Assembly (NCBI RefSeq): GCF_002909235.1
Contig: NZ_PHQQ01000004.1
Coordinates: 1-64,000, forward strand
Length of the DNA: 64,000 nt
Source: Arenibacter catalasegens
GTDB taxonomy: Bacteria > Bacteroidota > Bacteroidia > Flavobacteriales > Flavobacteriaceae
Direction of reading: 5' to 3'
The translations under genes were made by a program, and so were the position numbers. This document shows, piece by piece, positions 46,203-55,371 of the stretch. Under the pieces are notes generated by a model. It was not told where the DNA came from, made no database searches, and was given only the letters and a program-made list of their open reading frames with translations. Numbering within the stretch: the first letter of the stretch is position 1; each line of letters opens with the position of its first letter.

Positions 46203-47939
46203 TTAAGGGATCGAGTCTATTATACTTCCACAGCTTATCATTTGCTCGCCATAGTACGGATTGCGAATTTCTTTTTGATTGCTAAGCCAAAATGCTCCTT
46301 TATTGTTATTGGCCATCGGGCACTTTTTTATGTATAATTTTTCTGTTAACGCCTCTGTATTTTTGGCCAGGGGAACGAAATTTTCATTAAGTATAACAAA
46401 GTGTGAACGTTGGTTCTCCAAATTAGGGTTGTTCCCTATGGCATCTAGCATTTCAATACTTTTGGAGAGGTGGGATTTTTCCATTTTGCCCAATCCATCC
46501 AAGTTTATCGTTCTTAGTTTTTGGGAAGTAGATTTTGCATAATCAGAAACCTGCTTTGAATTACTTGCTACAAAGGCATCCTTCATATCAATATAATGAT
46601 CAATGGCAGCTTTAAAACTTACCTGAAATGATTTTGGCAATGTCATTTTCATTACTGCCGTTTCGGCCTCAATTGCTCCCTTTTCCTTATTCATCATGGA
46701 ATTTTTACCTTGCAATTGTGCAGCTGCATCTACGGTAAATGTTCCATTGGTTACAATTTCGTCGCCATTCTCCAAACCGGAAACAACCGTAAAATCATCT
46801 CCAATTCTATTGCCTAGGATAATTTCCCGCATTTCAAATACAGGTTCATTGGGGTTGGTCTTAATGTAAACCAATGAACGTTCTCCAGTCCACATCACTG
46901 CAGTAGCAGGGATAGTTAATTGTCCAGATGGACTGCTTTTCGAACTTTCAATTTTTCCAGATATGAACATTCCGGGTTTAAACAATCCTTCATTATTTTT
47001 TAATACGGCACGGATGGCAACTATTCTTGTTCTGGTATTCAGAACAGGATCTATAAAGGAAATTCTTGCATTAACCAGTCTATTGGGATAAGCATTGGAA
47101 ATTATTTTTATATTTTGACCTAGCTTGAATTGTGCTATTTGGTTCTCGTAAGCGTCAAATTCCGCCCAAACAGAATTTAAGTTACTAACCTTTAAAATAG
47201 GTTGTCCTTGTTTAACATAATCTCCCTCCGAAGTCAGTTTCTCAGACACCGTGCCCGAAACGGTTGCATAAATCGGAAAGTTTTCAAGTACTTTTCCTGT
47301 ATCCTCAATACTATTAATTTGTTTTTCAGTAAGCTTCCAAAGTTGCATTTTATTACGCACAGCTTTATATAATTGAGGCTGTGATTCCTTCAACGAGGCT
47401 GCTGTAATCAATTCTTGCTGAGCTGCAACTAGGTTGGGGGCATAAATGGTGGCCAACAATTGACCTTTTTTAACTTCTTGTCCAACATAGTCTACATTGA
47501 GACGTTCTATCCTGCCATCAAAATAACTGGCCTGAATTGCATTTGCCTCTTCGTTCATTTTTATTTTTCCGGATAGGGATATATCATTTGTACTATCAGA
47601 AGTAGCATTACCAACCTTTACTGTTTGAACGTTGGCTAAGGCCATGGCATTTTTGGTCATTTTTATTTCGTTCATAGCAAGACCGTCCGCGCTTGTTTCG
47701 GCAGGGATCAGTTCCATACCACAAATAGGACAATCCCCTGGTTCCGGTTGCATTATCTGTGGGTGCATGGAGCAGGTCCACATTTGTGAAAGGGATTCTC
47801 CGGTATGGTCGTGCTCCTCTGAAATATTGGAATTCTCTGTATTTGTTTGGGATTTTTCTGATGATCCACCGAAAATGAGATACCCGGCAAGTAAACCTGC
47901 AATCACAGCTATCCCCATGTATAAAACATTCTTTTTCAT
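46203..47939 (-). CDS. cusB: copper/silver efflux RND periplasmic adaptor, CusB-type, with DUF3347 tail
   Basis: A 578-residue membrane-fusion protein that should link the CusA-type pump to the outer-membrane channel and pass Cu(I)/Ag(I). After an N-terminal TM anchor there is a heavy-metal-binding domain (about 53-80, WTCSMHPQIMQPEPGDCPICGM). The adaptor body follows: NIKMNEEANAIQASYFDGRIERL barrel-sandwich, coiled-coil hairpin about 165-220, beta-barrel about 250-340. The C-terminal about 130 residues form a DUF3347 domain ending in CPMANN, WLSNQKEIRNPYYGEQMISCG. It is the last gene of the cluster, 8 kb away from cusA and the channel gene it should serve. Confidence 0.9.
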   Translation of the reverse strand: MKKNVLYMGIAVIAGLLAGYLIFGGSSEKSQTNTENSNISEEHDHTGESLSQMWTCSMHPQIMQPEPGDCPICGMELIPAETSADGLAMNEIKMTKNAMALANVQTVKVGNATSDSTNDISLSGKIKMNEEANAIQASYFDGRIERLNVDYVGQEVKKGQLLATIYAPNLVAAQQELITAASLKESQPQLYKAVRNKMQLWKLTEKQINSIEDTGKVLENFPIYATVSGTVSEKLTSEGDYVKQGQPILKVSNLNSVWAEFDAYENQIAQFKLGQNIKIISNAYPNRLVNARISFIDPVLNTRTRIVAIRAVLKNNEGLFKPGMFISGKIESSKSSPSGQLTIPATAVMWTGERSLVYIKTNPNEPVFEMREIILGNRIGDDFTVVSGLENGDEIVTNGTFTVDAAAQLQGKNSMMNKEKGAIEAETAVMKMTLPKSFQVSFKAAIDHYIDMKDAFVASNSKQVSDYAKSTSQKLRTINLDGLGKMEKSHLSKSIEMLDAIGNNPNLENQRSHFVILNENFVPLAKNTEALTEKLYIKKCPMANNNKGAFWLSNQKEIRNPYYGEQMISCGSIIDSIP

Positions 47940-47957
47940 AATATTTATTTCAGGGTT

Positions 47958-48437
47958 TTATTTATTTTTTTCCAATCTGTTGATCATTGTCTTCATTTCT
48001 TCAATTTCCTTTTTCTGAGCTTTGATGATGTTTTCGGCCAATTTTTTGACTTCAGGATCCTCAATATTTGTCCGCTCACTTGTTAAAATGGCTATGGAAT
48101 GATGGGGTATCATGGCTTTCATCCAAAGTACATCTCCAATTATGGGTGCTTGGGCTCTTACCAACGTCAGTGCTGTGGTAAAAAGCACTATACTCCCCAG
48201 TACAATGGCTATGTTTTTCTTATTATTCCTGTACATACTGCGCATGGCAACAAACATAATTATAGCCATTGCAGAAATGCCTAAACAGCTCATATAGAAC
48301 CGTGTAAGACTAAAATATACATGATCTATTTGGTAGGAGTTTAAATACATTGTAAGGTACATAGCTACAAATGATGCAGCCAACATTAAAACAAATTTTG
48401 TGTAATGGTTATCACCATTCCTGTCTTTATTTTCCAT
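47958..48437 (-). CDS. DUF305 family membrane-anchored protein
   Basis: A 159-residue protein with three or four hydrophobic segments in the first about 95 residues and a DUF305 domain at the C-terminus. The domain signature is WMKAMIPHHSIAILTSER (about 105-122), with the His-His pair likely to bind metal, followed by a charged helix (about 125-155). DUF305 proteins recur in copper-resistance clusters, and their exact job is not settled. It lies 65 bp after copA and 18 bp before cusB, so it is part of the operon. Confidence 0.85.
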   Translation of the reverse strand: MENKDRNGDNHYTKFVLMLAASFVAMYLTMYLNSYQIDHVYFSLTRFYMSCLGISAMAIIMFVAMRSMYRNNKKNIAIVLGSIVLFTTALTLVRAQAPIIGDVLWMKAMIPHHSIAILTSERTNIEDPEVKKLAENIIKAQKKEIEEMKTMINRLEKNK

Positions 48438-48502
48438 TGTTATAGATTTTAAGATTAATAATTAAATTCACCTTTCAATTTTTTTCTAATAATTAATATT
48501 AT

Positions 48503-51004
48503 TTATGAAATAGATTTAGTCCTTAACCGCAGTGCATTTGCAATTACCGAAACTGAGCTAAAGCTCATGGCCAATGCCGCTATCATGGGAGAAAGAAGAA
48601 TTCCAAAGAATGGATATAGTAAGCCGGCCGCAATAGGGATTCCCAAAGTGTTATAAATAAGGGCAAAGAATAAGTTTTGCTTAATATTCTTCATTACGAC
48701 ATCACTTAGGTTACGGGCCTTTACAATTCCATGTAAATCTCCCTGTACCAATGTAATGGCAGCACTTTCAATGGCCACGTCCGTGCCTGTTCCCATGGCA
48801 ATACCTACATCACTTTTGGCCAAGGCAGGGGCATCATTAATACCATCGCCCGCCATGGCCACTACCTTACCTTGTTTTTGTAATTTCTCTACTTCATGCA
48901 TTTTATTTTCAGGAAGCATCCCGGCCTTAAAGTCGGTTAATTTTAGCTCACTGGCTACCGCTTGTGCTGTGTCGTGGTTATCTCCGGTAAGCATAATAAC
49001 CGCTATGCCCCTATCCTGTAATTCTTTTATGGCTTTGGCACTGGTTGCTTTTATTTTATCACTTATGACCACAAAACCAACGGTTTCTCCTTCTATGGAT
49101 AGATACGACACTGTTTTACCCTGCTTTTGAAAGGTCTGCACTTCGTTCACCATTTCAGTCGATAGTTTGGCATTGGCTTTTTCCATCATTTTTTCATTAC
49201 CAAGTGCCGTATTTTTGCCGTTTACATTTCCTTCCACTCCCTTGCCGGTAATGGCATTGAAACTATCTGCTTTAAGAAATTCAGTTTTCTGCTCCTTACC
49301 ATACTTTACTGTGGCTTCGGCAAGTGGGTGTTCACTAAGACTATTTAGTGAAACGATGTATTGAAGCACCTCTTTCTCGGAAAGCGAATCTCCAAAGGCA
49401 CCTACTTTTTCAACAGTAGGCTTTCCTTCTGTGATGGTTCCTGTTTTGTCTACAATAAGAACATCTACCTTGTCCATTTTTTCCAGGGCTTCGGCATTCT
49501 TTATGAGCACTCCGTTTTGGGCACCTTTACCAACACCTACCATTACGGACATTGGTGTGGCCAAGCCCAAAGCACAGGGACATGCAATTATTAGAACGGC
49601 AATTGCATTTACTAAAGCATAAACATAGGCGGGTTCTGGACCCCATATAGCCCAGGCTACAAAAGTGATAAGGGCAATTATAACAACTATAGGTACAAAA
49701 TACCCAGAAACGGTATCGGCCAATTTTTGTATAGGTGCCCGACTTCTACTGGCATTGTTAACCATTTGTATTATTTGTGATAATAAAGTATCCGAACCCA
49801 CTTTTTGGGCTTTCATTAAAAAAGATTGATTACCGTTAATGGTTCCACTACTGATCTTATCTCCTTCCACTTTATTGACGGGAATTGGTTCCCCGGTAAT
49901 CATGGATTCATCAATGGAAGTTTGTCCCTCAGCAATCATTCCGTCAACAGGTATTTTATCCCCTGGTTTCACTCTAAGGATATCCCCTATTTGTATTTTA
50001 TCAATGGAAACTTCTTGCTCTTCCCCATCAACAACTTTAATGGCCTTGTTGGGAGCAAGTTTCAAAAGTTCCTTTACGGCCGAATTTGTCTTGCTATGGG
50101 CACGGGCTTCCAACATCTGTCCCATTAAAACTAGGGTAAGGATAACTGTAGCGGCTTCAAAGTAAACATGTACCGTACCTGCCCCTGTCTTAAATTGCTC
50201 TGGAAAAAAATCAGGGACCAGCATTCCAAATACACTGAACAGCCAGGCTACGCCGGCACCTATGCCAATGAGAGTAAACATATTTAGATTCCATGTATTG
50301 ATACTTCTATATGCCCTTTCAAAAAACATCCAAGTGGCGTAAAAAACCACCGGTAAGGATAAGGCGAACTGTATCCAGTTCCAATATTTCATCTCCAGAA
50401 TATCGTATAGTGGATTATTGTGCCACATTTCTCCCATAGCAATTAAGAATATGGGAAGCGTAAATACAGTTGCGATCCAGAACTTCTTCAATAATTTTTT
50501 ATACGACTTTTCCTCGGCGGATATGTCGGCTGCCATGGGAACCAAATCCATCCCGCAAATCGGGCAGCTCCCAGGTTCATCACTAATAATTTCAGGATGC
50601 ATAGGACAAGTAAACTGGGTTCCCGAATTTGTAGTTAGTTTCTGCTCCTCTACGAGATCCATACCACACACAGGACAGTCGCCCGCTTGGTCATAGGTCT
50701 TGTCACCCTCACAATGCATTGGACAATAGAATGTCCCCGTTCCTTTTCCTTTAGGTTTTTCTTCCTTTTTTTCTTCGTTATGGTGATGCTCTCCTAGTTT
50801 ATGGATGCTGTATCGCCCGCCATCATTTTTTAAAGCAGCTTGAAAGGTTTCAATAGGAATATGTGTTTCCATTTCAATTGTAGCTTCTGCCTTTTCTAAA
50901 TTGACAGTTACTTTTGAAACACCTGCAATTTTAGAAAGTGTTTCTTCAACGTGACTTCTACATCCGTTACAAGTCATTCCGTGTATGTGATAGCTGTGTT
51001 TCAT
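48503..51004 (-). CDS. copA: copper-translocating P1B-type ATPase
   Basis: An 833-residue ATP-driven exporter moving Cu(I) from cytoplasm to periplasm. The N-terminal HMA domain has GMTCNGCRSH (Cys12, Cys15). Two short heavy-metal-binding zinc-ribbon-like domains follow (YCPMHCEGDKTYDQAGDCPVCGM at about 93-115 and TCPMHPEIISDEPGSCPICGM at about 133-153). The eight-helix core has the TGEP actuator loop, the transport site ACPCALG (near 476), the phosphorylation site DKTGT (near 519) and the hinge GDGINDAPALA. The double metal-binding insert after HMA is common in Bacteroidota. It lies 70 bp after the HMA-AraC gene. Confidence 0.95.
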   Translation of the reverse strand: MKHSYHIHGMTCNGCRSHVEETLSKIAGVSKVTVNLEKAEATIEMETHIPIETFQAALKNDGGRYSIHKLGEHHHNEEKKEEKPKGKGTGTFYCPMHCEGDKTYDQAGDCPVCGMDLVEEQKLTTNSGTQFTCPMHPEIISDEPGSCPICGMDLVPMAADISAEEKSYKKLLKKFWIATVFTLPIFLIAMGEMWHNNPLYDILEMKYWNWIQFALSLPVVFYATWMFFERAYRSINTWNLNMFTLIGIGAGVAWLFSVFGMLVPDFFPEQFKTGAGTVHVYFEAATVILTLVLMGQMLEARAHSKTNSAVKELLKLAPNKAIKVVDGEEQEVSIDKIQIGDILRVKPGDKIPVDGMIAEGQTSIDESMITGEPIPVNKVEGDKISSGTINGNQSFLMKAQKVGSDTLLSQIIQMVNNASRSRAPIQKLADTVSGYFVPIVVIIALITFVAWAIWGPEPAYVYALVNAIAVLIIACPCALGLATPMSVMVGVGKGAQNGVLIKNAEALEKMDKVDVLIVDKTGTITEGKPTVEKVGAFGDSLSEKEVLQYIVSLNSLSEHPLAEATVKYGKEQKTEFLKADSFNAITGKGVEGNVNGKNTALGNEKMMEKANAKLSTEMVNEVQTFQKQGKTVSYLSIEGETVGFVVISDKIKATSAKAIKELQDRGIAVIMLTGDNHDTAQAVASELKLTDFKAGMLPENKMHEVEKLQKQGKVVAMAGDGINDAPALAKSDVGIAMGTGTDVAIESAAITLVQGDLHGIVKARNLSDVVMKNIKQNLFFALIYNTLGIPIAAGLLYPFFGILLSPMIAALAMSFSSVSVIANALRLRTKSIS

Positions 51005-51074
51005 AATTATTTAATTTTATATATCAAAATTAACCCGCTGTTGTATGTTTCTTCTTTACAATCCTGATTCATTT

Positions 51075-51632
51075 TTATACAATTCCGTCTAATGGTTTCC
51101 TATCCCAATCTTGGAGGCTTTTATATTCAGACATAGACATGCCGGTGCTGCTTTTAAATTGTTTGGACAAATGACTACTATTTTTATAATTAAGACTATA
51201 GGCTATTTCAGAAAAATTTAATTGTCCTAATTGTATAAATTCTTTCACTTTTTCGATTTTCAGGTTGATGGTGTATTTTTCTAAGGTAACTCCCTCATGT
51301 CTGCTAAATAGTTTACTTATTGCTGTTTCTGTTTTACCTAATTCTACTGCCAAAATTTTGAACAAATCCGCTGTATCACCTAATTCAATTTTATGAATAA
51401 GTTTCACTTTTATTAGTTCTACTAAAGTATCTGTTTCATTTTCAATGATTTCAAAACCTATTTTAGCAAGTGCATTATTTAGACTTTCAACCTTACTTTC
51501 TGGTCCTTTATTAGCAACTACTTTTCCTAATTCCACCGACTCAACAATATAATCTTCGGCATTAAAAATGGACAAGACCGAAGCTATGCAACGGTTACAA
51601 ACCATGTTTTTTATATAGATAGTTTCCTTCAT
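51075..51632 (-). CDS. HMA-domain/AraC-type fused regulator, putative copper sensor
   Basis: A 185-residue protein joining an HMA-like metal-binding fold (about 1-66) with KNMVCNRCIASV (Cys12, Cys15) to an AraC-type helix-turn-helix (about 70-178). DNA-binding helices appear in TETAISKLFSRHEG and LNFSEIAYSLNYKNSSHLSKQFKSSTGMS. It is cytoplasmic, with no signal peptide. The CxxC spacing equals that in the CopA HMA domain. It is placed within the copper cluster, 1 bp after the haem-binding gene. A Cu(I)-binding transcription factor controlling this operon is the likely role, but it is untested here and the DNA site is not identified. Confidence 0.82.
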   Translation of the reverse strand: MKETIYIKNMVCNRCIASVLSIFNAEDYIVESVELGKVVANKGPESKVESLNNALAKIGFEIIENETDTLVELIKVKLIHKIELGDTADLFKILAVELGKTETAISKLFSRHEGVTLEKYTINLKIEKVKEFIQLGQLNFSEIAYSLNYKNSSHLSKQFKSSTGMSMSEYKSLQDWDRKPLDGIV

Positions 51633-51633
51633 T

Positions 51634-52086
51634 TTATAGACTGGTCTTTAATTGCCTTATCCACTGTATGATTTCTGTTTTATCTTTTTCAGATAATTTC
51701 GAGTCTTTATGAATCATTGTATAGGAATCAAGCGGCATTTCGTCACTTTCTATCTGTTTGATAATAGACCGAAGTTTACTTGATTTCCTTCGGTTAGATA
51801 AGGAGTCCCATTCACTAAAGTTTAACTCTGTCTTGCCTTCTTTAATATGATTTTCTAAAAGCCAAGCTACGGGTTGAATTTTATTGTACCAAGGGTATTG
51901 GGTATTATTACTATGGCAATCATAACATGAAATTTGTAACTTTTCACTAATTGCTTTTGGAACATCGGTAACCAACATAAAGTCGGTTACAGGTACAAAG
52001 TCGCTCTGGTTGCGTGTTGTAGGCACCAACTGTATGCCTACAAACGCTACCAAAACAAATAATACTATAATTTTAATTATTTTCAC
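51634..52086 (-). CDS. haem-binding-domain protein with CxxCH motif
   Basis: A 150-residue protein with an N-terminal hydrophobic helix (signal/anchor, about 1-20) and one c-type haem site, SCYDCHSNNTQYPWYNKIQPVAWLLENHIKEG (about 54-85). This is the usual layout of the haem-binding domain family (PF14376-like). It should be periplasmic or membrane-bound. It follows the DUF3347 gene without any gap. In this setting it could carry electrons for copper oxidation or sense redox state; neither is demonstrated. Confidence 0.85.
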   Translation of the reverse strand: MKIIKIIVLFVLVAFVGIQLVPTTRNQSDFVPVTDFMLVTDVPKAISEKLQISCYDCHSNNTQYPWYNKIQPVAWLLENHIKEGKTELNFSEWDSLSNRRKSSKLRSIIKQIESDEMPLDSYTMIHKDSKLSEKDKTEIIQWIRQLKTSL

Positions 52087-52722
52087 TTAGTTAATTTCTT
52101 TCTGTACTTTACCGCAGTTCAACATTTTACTTCCATAATAAGGATTAAGTACCTCATCACTCATACTTAACCAGGCAGAACCACCATCATACATTGGGCA
52201 AAATTGCTCATATAGCTTATTTTTTGTTCCTGTAATAGCTACCATATCAGTAACATCTTTACTTAAAATTTTAAAATGTTCTCTTTGGTGAGCAATCTCA
52301 CTTTCTGAAATATGTTCTGCGTGTTCAACAGCATCTTCGATGATGTCATTTAATTCGGATTTTTGAGCTTCAGTATATGCTGAAATATTAAAATTTCTTA
52401 ACCTTTGTGCCATTGATGCTCCCAATTCCTTAGCTTTTGCATTAGCATCTCCAACTAAAGCATTTTTAAGATTAAAGTAATCGTTTAGCACCAATTCTGA
52501 ATTACCATCTTGCTTTCCGCTCATCACCATTTCTTTTTTATCACCATCATGATGCCCATCGCCGTTATTGTGTTTCATTTCTGAATGATCGCCATCAGCA
52601 CTCATTTCAGTATGGTGACTGTCGCCTTCATTGCTTTCTTTTTTAGCATCTTTACATGACATTGCTGATAGGGCTACAAATGCAATTGTTAGAATCCCTG
52701 TTGTTACTTTTAAATTTTTCAT
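52087..52722 (-). CDS. DUF3347 domain lipoprotein
   Basis: A 211-residue putative lipoprotein: signal ending LSAMSC (about 18-23), then a His/Asp/Met-rich linker (about 30-75: [21 protein letters not shown]) suited to metal binding, then a DUF3347 domain (about 78-211). The domain ends in [31 protein letters not shown], whose Cys, Met and His-rich features recur at the C-terminus of the CusB-type adaptor. It probably binds copper in the periplasm. It is 51 bp after the oxidase gene. Confidence 0.85.
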   Translation of the reverse strand: MKNLKVTTGILTIAFVALSAMSCKDAKKESNEGDSHHTEMSADGDHSEMKHNNGDGHHDGDKKEMVMSGKQDGNSELVLNDYFNLKNALVGDANAKAKELGASMAQRLRNFNISAYTEAQKSELNDIIEDAVEHAEHISESEIAHQREHFKILSKDVTDMVAITGTKNKLYEQFCPMYDGGSAWLSMSDEVLNPYYGSKMLNCGKVQKEIN

Positions 52723-52773
52723 GTTTACTTGTTTTAATTATTAATTTAATTGTTGTTATGGATTATGTTCATT

Positions 52774-55221
52774 TTAAAATCTAAGAGATACCCCACCACC
52801 GGCACCAAATCTATTATCATAGCTACCCATAAGTGAAAAGTCTCTGGAAAGGAAGTATTCCAGTTCAACATTCCAAGTAATTTCCTTTTCAAAATCTATG
52901 GCATTTGGAAAATCAGATACCCATCCAAAATCGGCCTGATATTCATAACTGCCGAAAATAGCGGTTCTAGGAAAAATAAGAATTTCACGACTTAATGAGA
53001 TTCTGGGGCGCAATTTATTATCGATGCGTACATCTAAATTGAATAAATAGGGAGTTAAATATCTAAGACCAACCATGGCAGTGGTAGTTAGCTTATCCAA
53101 GCTGTCCTCAAATTCATTTTCGATGTTAACCCCTCCAAAAATTCGGAGATAATCATGCAAGTATCGCTCGTAGGTAATTTCGGCCTCTAAATTTTCATTC
53201 CAGCCATATTCGGCCATAATATTGAATTGATTCCTGATATTGGAAGTGACAAAATTGAATTCGGACATATGTGATGCTGCATCTATCATTCCCCAGGAAT
53301 ACCACATATTGGTTTCTTCTACAAGTTTAGAAACTGGAAAATCATCCATCTCTGGGTTTCTTGGTGTATCATAGCTCATTATACGCGCCATACCACCCAT
53401 CATGTGATAAAGAATATGACAATGAAAAAACCAGTCACCGACTTCATCCCCATAAAATTCAATAGTTAATTTTTGCATTGGAGGTACATTAACCGTGTGC
53501 TTCAAAGGGGAGTAATCACCATTTTCATTAAGCACTCTAAAAAAATGTCCGTGCAAGTGCATAGGATGGTGCATCATGGTTAAGTTGTTAAAAGTTATTC
53601 GAGTTACCTCGTTGCTTTTAATTTTAATCTTATCCGTTTCAGATAAGGGCACTCCGTTCATACTCCATATATAACGGTTCATATTTCCTGTGAGATTCAA
53701 TAGAACATCATTCACGGGTACAGAAGAGTCATAGGTTGTTTTTTCAGGCGATTTTAGATAATCGTAATTGTATTCAGAAAACATTTTCATACCGGGCATA
53801 TCCATTCCCTCCATAGCGGAATGGTTCATGTCCGACCCATCAATTTTTGATATGGAATCTTCCTTCATGGCTATACCGTCGGCAGCCATTCTGGAATGAT
53901 CCATTTTGGAATGGTCCATTTCTTCTTCATTCATTTTTGCAATGGAATCCTTATTCATGACCAAACTGTCTTCTGCCATTTTAGAGTGGTCCTTCTTTTT
54001 ATGTAAGGAATCAGGAGTCATTGGCATATTCATGGGTTCTTCATTCATCTTCATCCCTTCCATCTGCATGCCGTATTCCTTCATCAATTCATGGCGTTCA
54101 TCTTTATTGGGTCGAAATTTTAAGGCGTGAGCACCCATTTTCATATCCATTTCTGCCATCTCTTGCATCATTTCGATTTTATCCGGTTTTGGGATATTCA
54201 TTGCCGGCATAGGCTTTCCAGAACCTATAAAGGCCGAGGCTTGACCAGATCCATCTTGAGCAGTAATCCTAAATTCCATTTTCCCGTTCTCAGGAACAGT
54301 TACAATAAAGTCATAGGTTTCCGCCACGCCTATAAATGTTTTGTTTTTTTCAACTGGAACAACGTCTAGCCCGTCAGCTGAAACAAGGAGTGGTTTTTTA
54401 CCCCCAAAAGTCATCCAAAACGAAGTGGATGCAGCACCATCAATAATACGGAGCCTTATTTTTTCTCCTGGTTTAAACGCTGGATATTCTATAGATTGTT
54501 GCCCATTAATCAAAAAAGCAGGATAGTAAACATCTGCTATATCTGCACCTTCCATGCGCTGTCTCCAGAAATTAAATTGAGCACCTAAAGCTCTCCGGGC
54601 GATAACCTTATTTAAGGGAGTGGAAGTACCTTTTTTCATACCATACCATTCGTTGCCACGTTTTAGATTTCGCAGAACATTCATGGGTTTTTCATTGGTC
54701 CAGTCAGACAACATTAGTACCAATTCATTGTCATAATCCAATGTTTTCTCCTTTGGATGAATTACCAACGAACCAAATACGCCGCTTTGTTCTTGGAGCA
54801 TGGTATGCGAATGGTACCAATAGGTGCCCGATTGCTTGAGGGGAAATTCATAGGTAAAAGTTTCTCCAGGTTCTATAGGTGGAGTTGTAAGATAAGGTAC
54901 GCCGTCGAAAAAATTGGGCAATAAAATACCATGCCAATGGACTGAAGTCTCTACCGACATTTCATTTTTTACTTTTATGACAGCATACTCACCCTCTGTG
55001 AACTCCAATATTGGACCAGGAATACTTCCATTTACCGTCATCGCTTTAACGCTCTTCCCTGCTTTGTCTACCATTTCCTGTCGAATGGTTATGGTGTATT
55101 CATGAACAGGATCATTTGCCTTATTGTGTTTTGGGGAATGTTCTGTTTGAGCTTGAAGGTTTATTGCCGTTAGCAAGACCATCCACATTGTTAGTATATT
55201 CTTTGTTTTAAATGTTTTCAT
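52774..55221 (-). CDS. multicopper oxidase fused to a CopB-like outer-membrane domain
   Basis: A protein of about 815 residues. The first about 590 are a CopA-type multicopper (cuprous) oxidase; the last about 200 are a CopB-like outer-membrane barrel (WGMIDAASHMSEFNFVTSNIRNQF ... MVGLRYLTPYLFNLDVRIDN). Copper motifs are VHWHGILLP, TYWYHSHTM, HHPMHLHGHFF and WFFHCHILYHMMGGM, giving the T1, T2 and T3 sites. A Met/His/Asp-rich linker (about 395-480) with imperfect 25-residue repeats (DHSKM..., DHSRM..., NHSAM...) lies between cupredoxin domains. ATG 55221 gives a clean signal peptide (ending LQAQ); a further ATG at 55251 is less likely. It would oxidise Cu(I) and anchor at the outer membrane. 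Confidence 0.88.
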   Translation of the reverse strand: MKTFKTKNILTMWMVLLTAINLQAQTEHSPKHNKANDPVHEYTITIRQEMVDKAGKSVKAMTVNGSIPGPILEFTEGEYAVIKVKNEMSVETSVHWHGILLPNFFDGVPYLTTPPIEPGETFTYEFPLKQSGTYWYHSHTMLQEQSGVFGSLVIHPKEKTLDYDNELVLMLSDWTNEKPMNVLRNLKRGNEWYGMKKGTSTPLNKVIARRALGAQFNFWRQRMEGADIADVYYPAFLINGQQSIEYPAFKPGEKIRLRIIDGAASTSFWMTFGGKKPLLVSADGLDVVPVEKNKTFIGVAETYDFIVTVPENGKMEFRITAQDGSGQASAFIGSGKPMPAMNIPKPDKIEMMQEMAEMDMKMGAHALKFRPNKDERHELMKEYGMQMEGMKMNEEPMNMPMTPDSLHKKKDHSKMAEDSLVMNKDSIAKMNEEEMDHSKMDHSRMAADGIAMKEDSISKIDGSDMNHSAMEGMDMPGMKMFSEYNYDYLKSPEKTTYDSSVPVNDVLLNLTGNMNRYIWSMNGVPLSETDKIKIKSNEVTRITFNNLTMMHHPMHLHGHFFRVLNENGDYSPLKHTVNVPPMQKLTIEFYGDEVGDWFFHCHILYHMMGGMARIMSYDTPRNPEMDDFPVSKLVEETNMWYSWGMIDAASHMSEFNFVTSNIRNQFNIMAEYGWNENLEAEITYERYLHDYLRIFGGVNIENEFEDSLDKLTTTAMVGLRYLTPYLFNLDVRIDNKLRPRISLSREILIFPRTAIFGSYEYQADFGWVSDFPNAIDFEKEITWNVELEYFLSRDFSLMGSYDNRFGAGGGVSLRF

Positions 55222-55371
55222 TTTATTATAGTTATTACCCATTCTTATCATTTACTCTTTCTTCTCTATAATTATTCTATTGTGGCCAATTCGATCCTAG
55301 GTTATTTTCTGGAATTGTATTTATTGGTTTATGGTTACTTAAATGATTCTATAAATTGATACTATTTATAT

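Noticed and set aside
47632-48018. 128-codon plus-strand frame opposite cusB and the DUF305 gene
   Set aside because: It spans the junction of two certain minus-strand genes and mirrors their metal-binding motifs.
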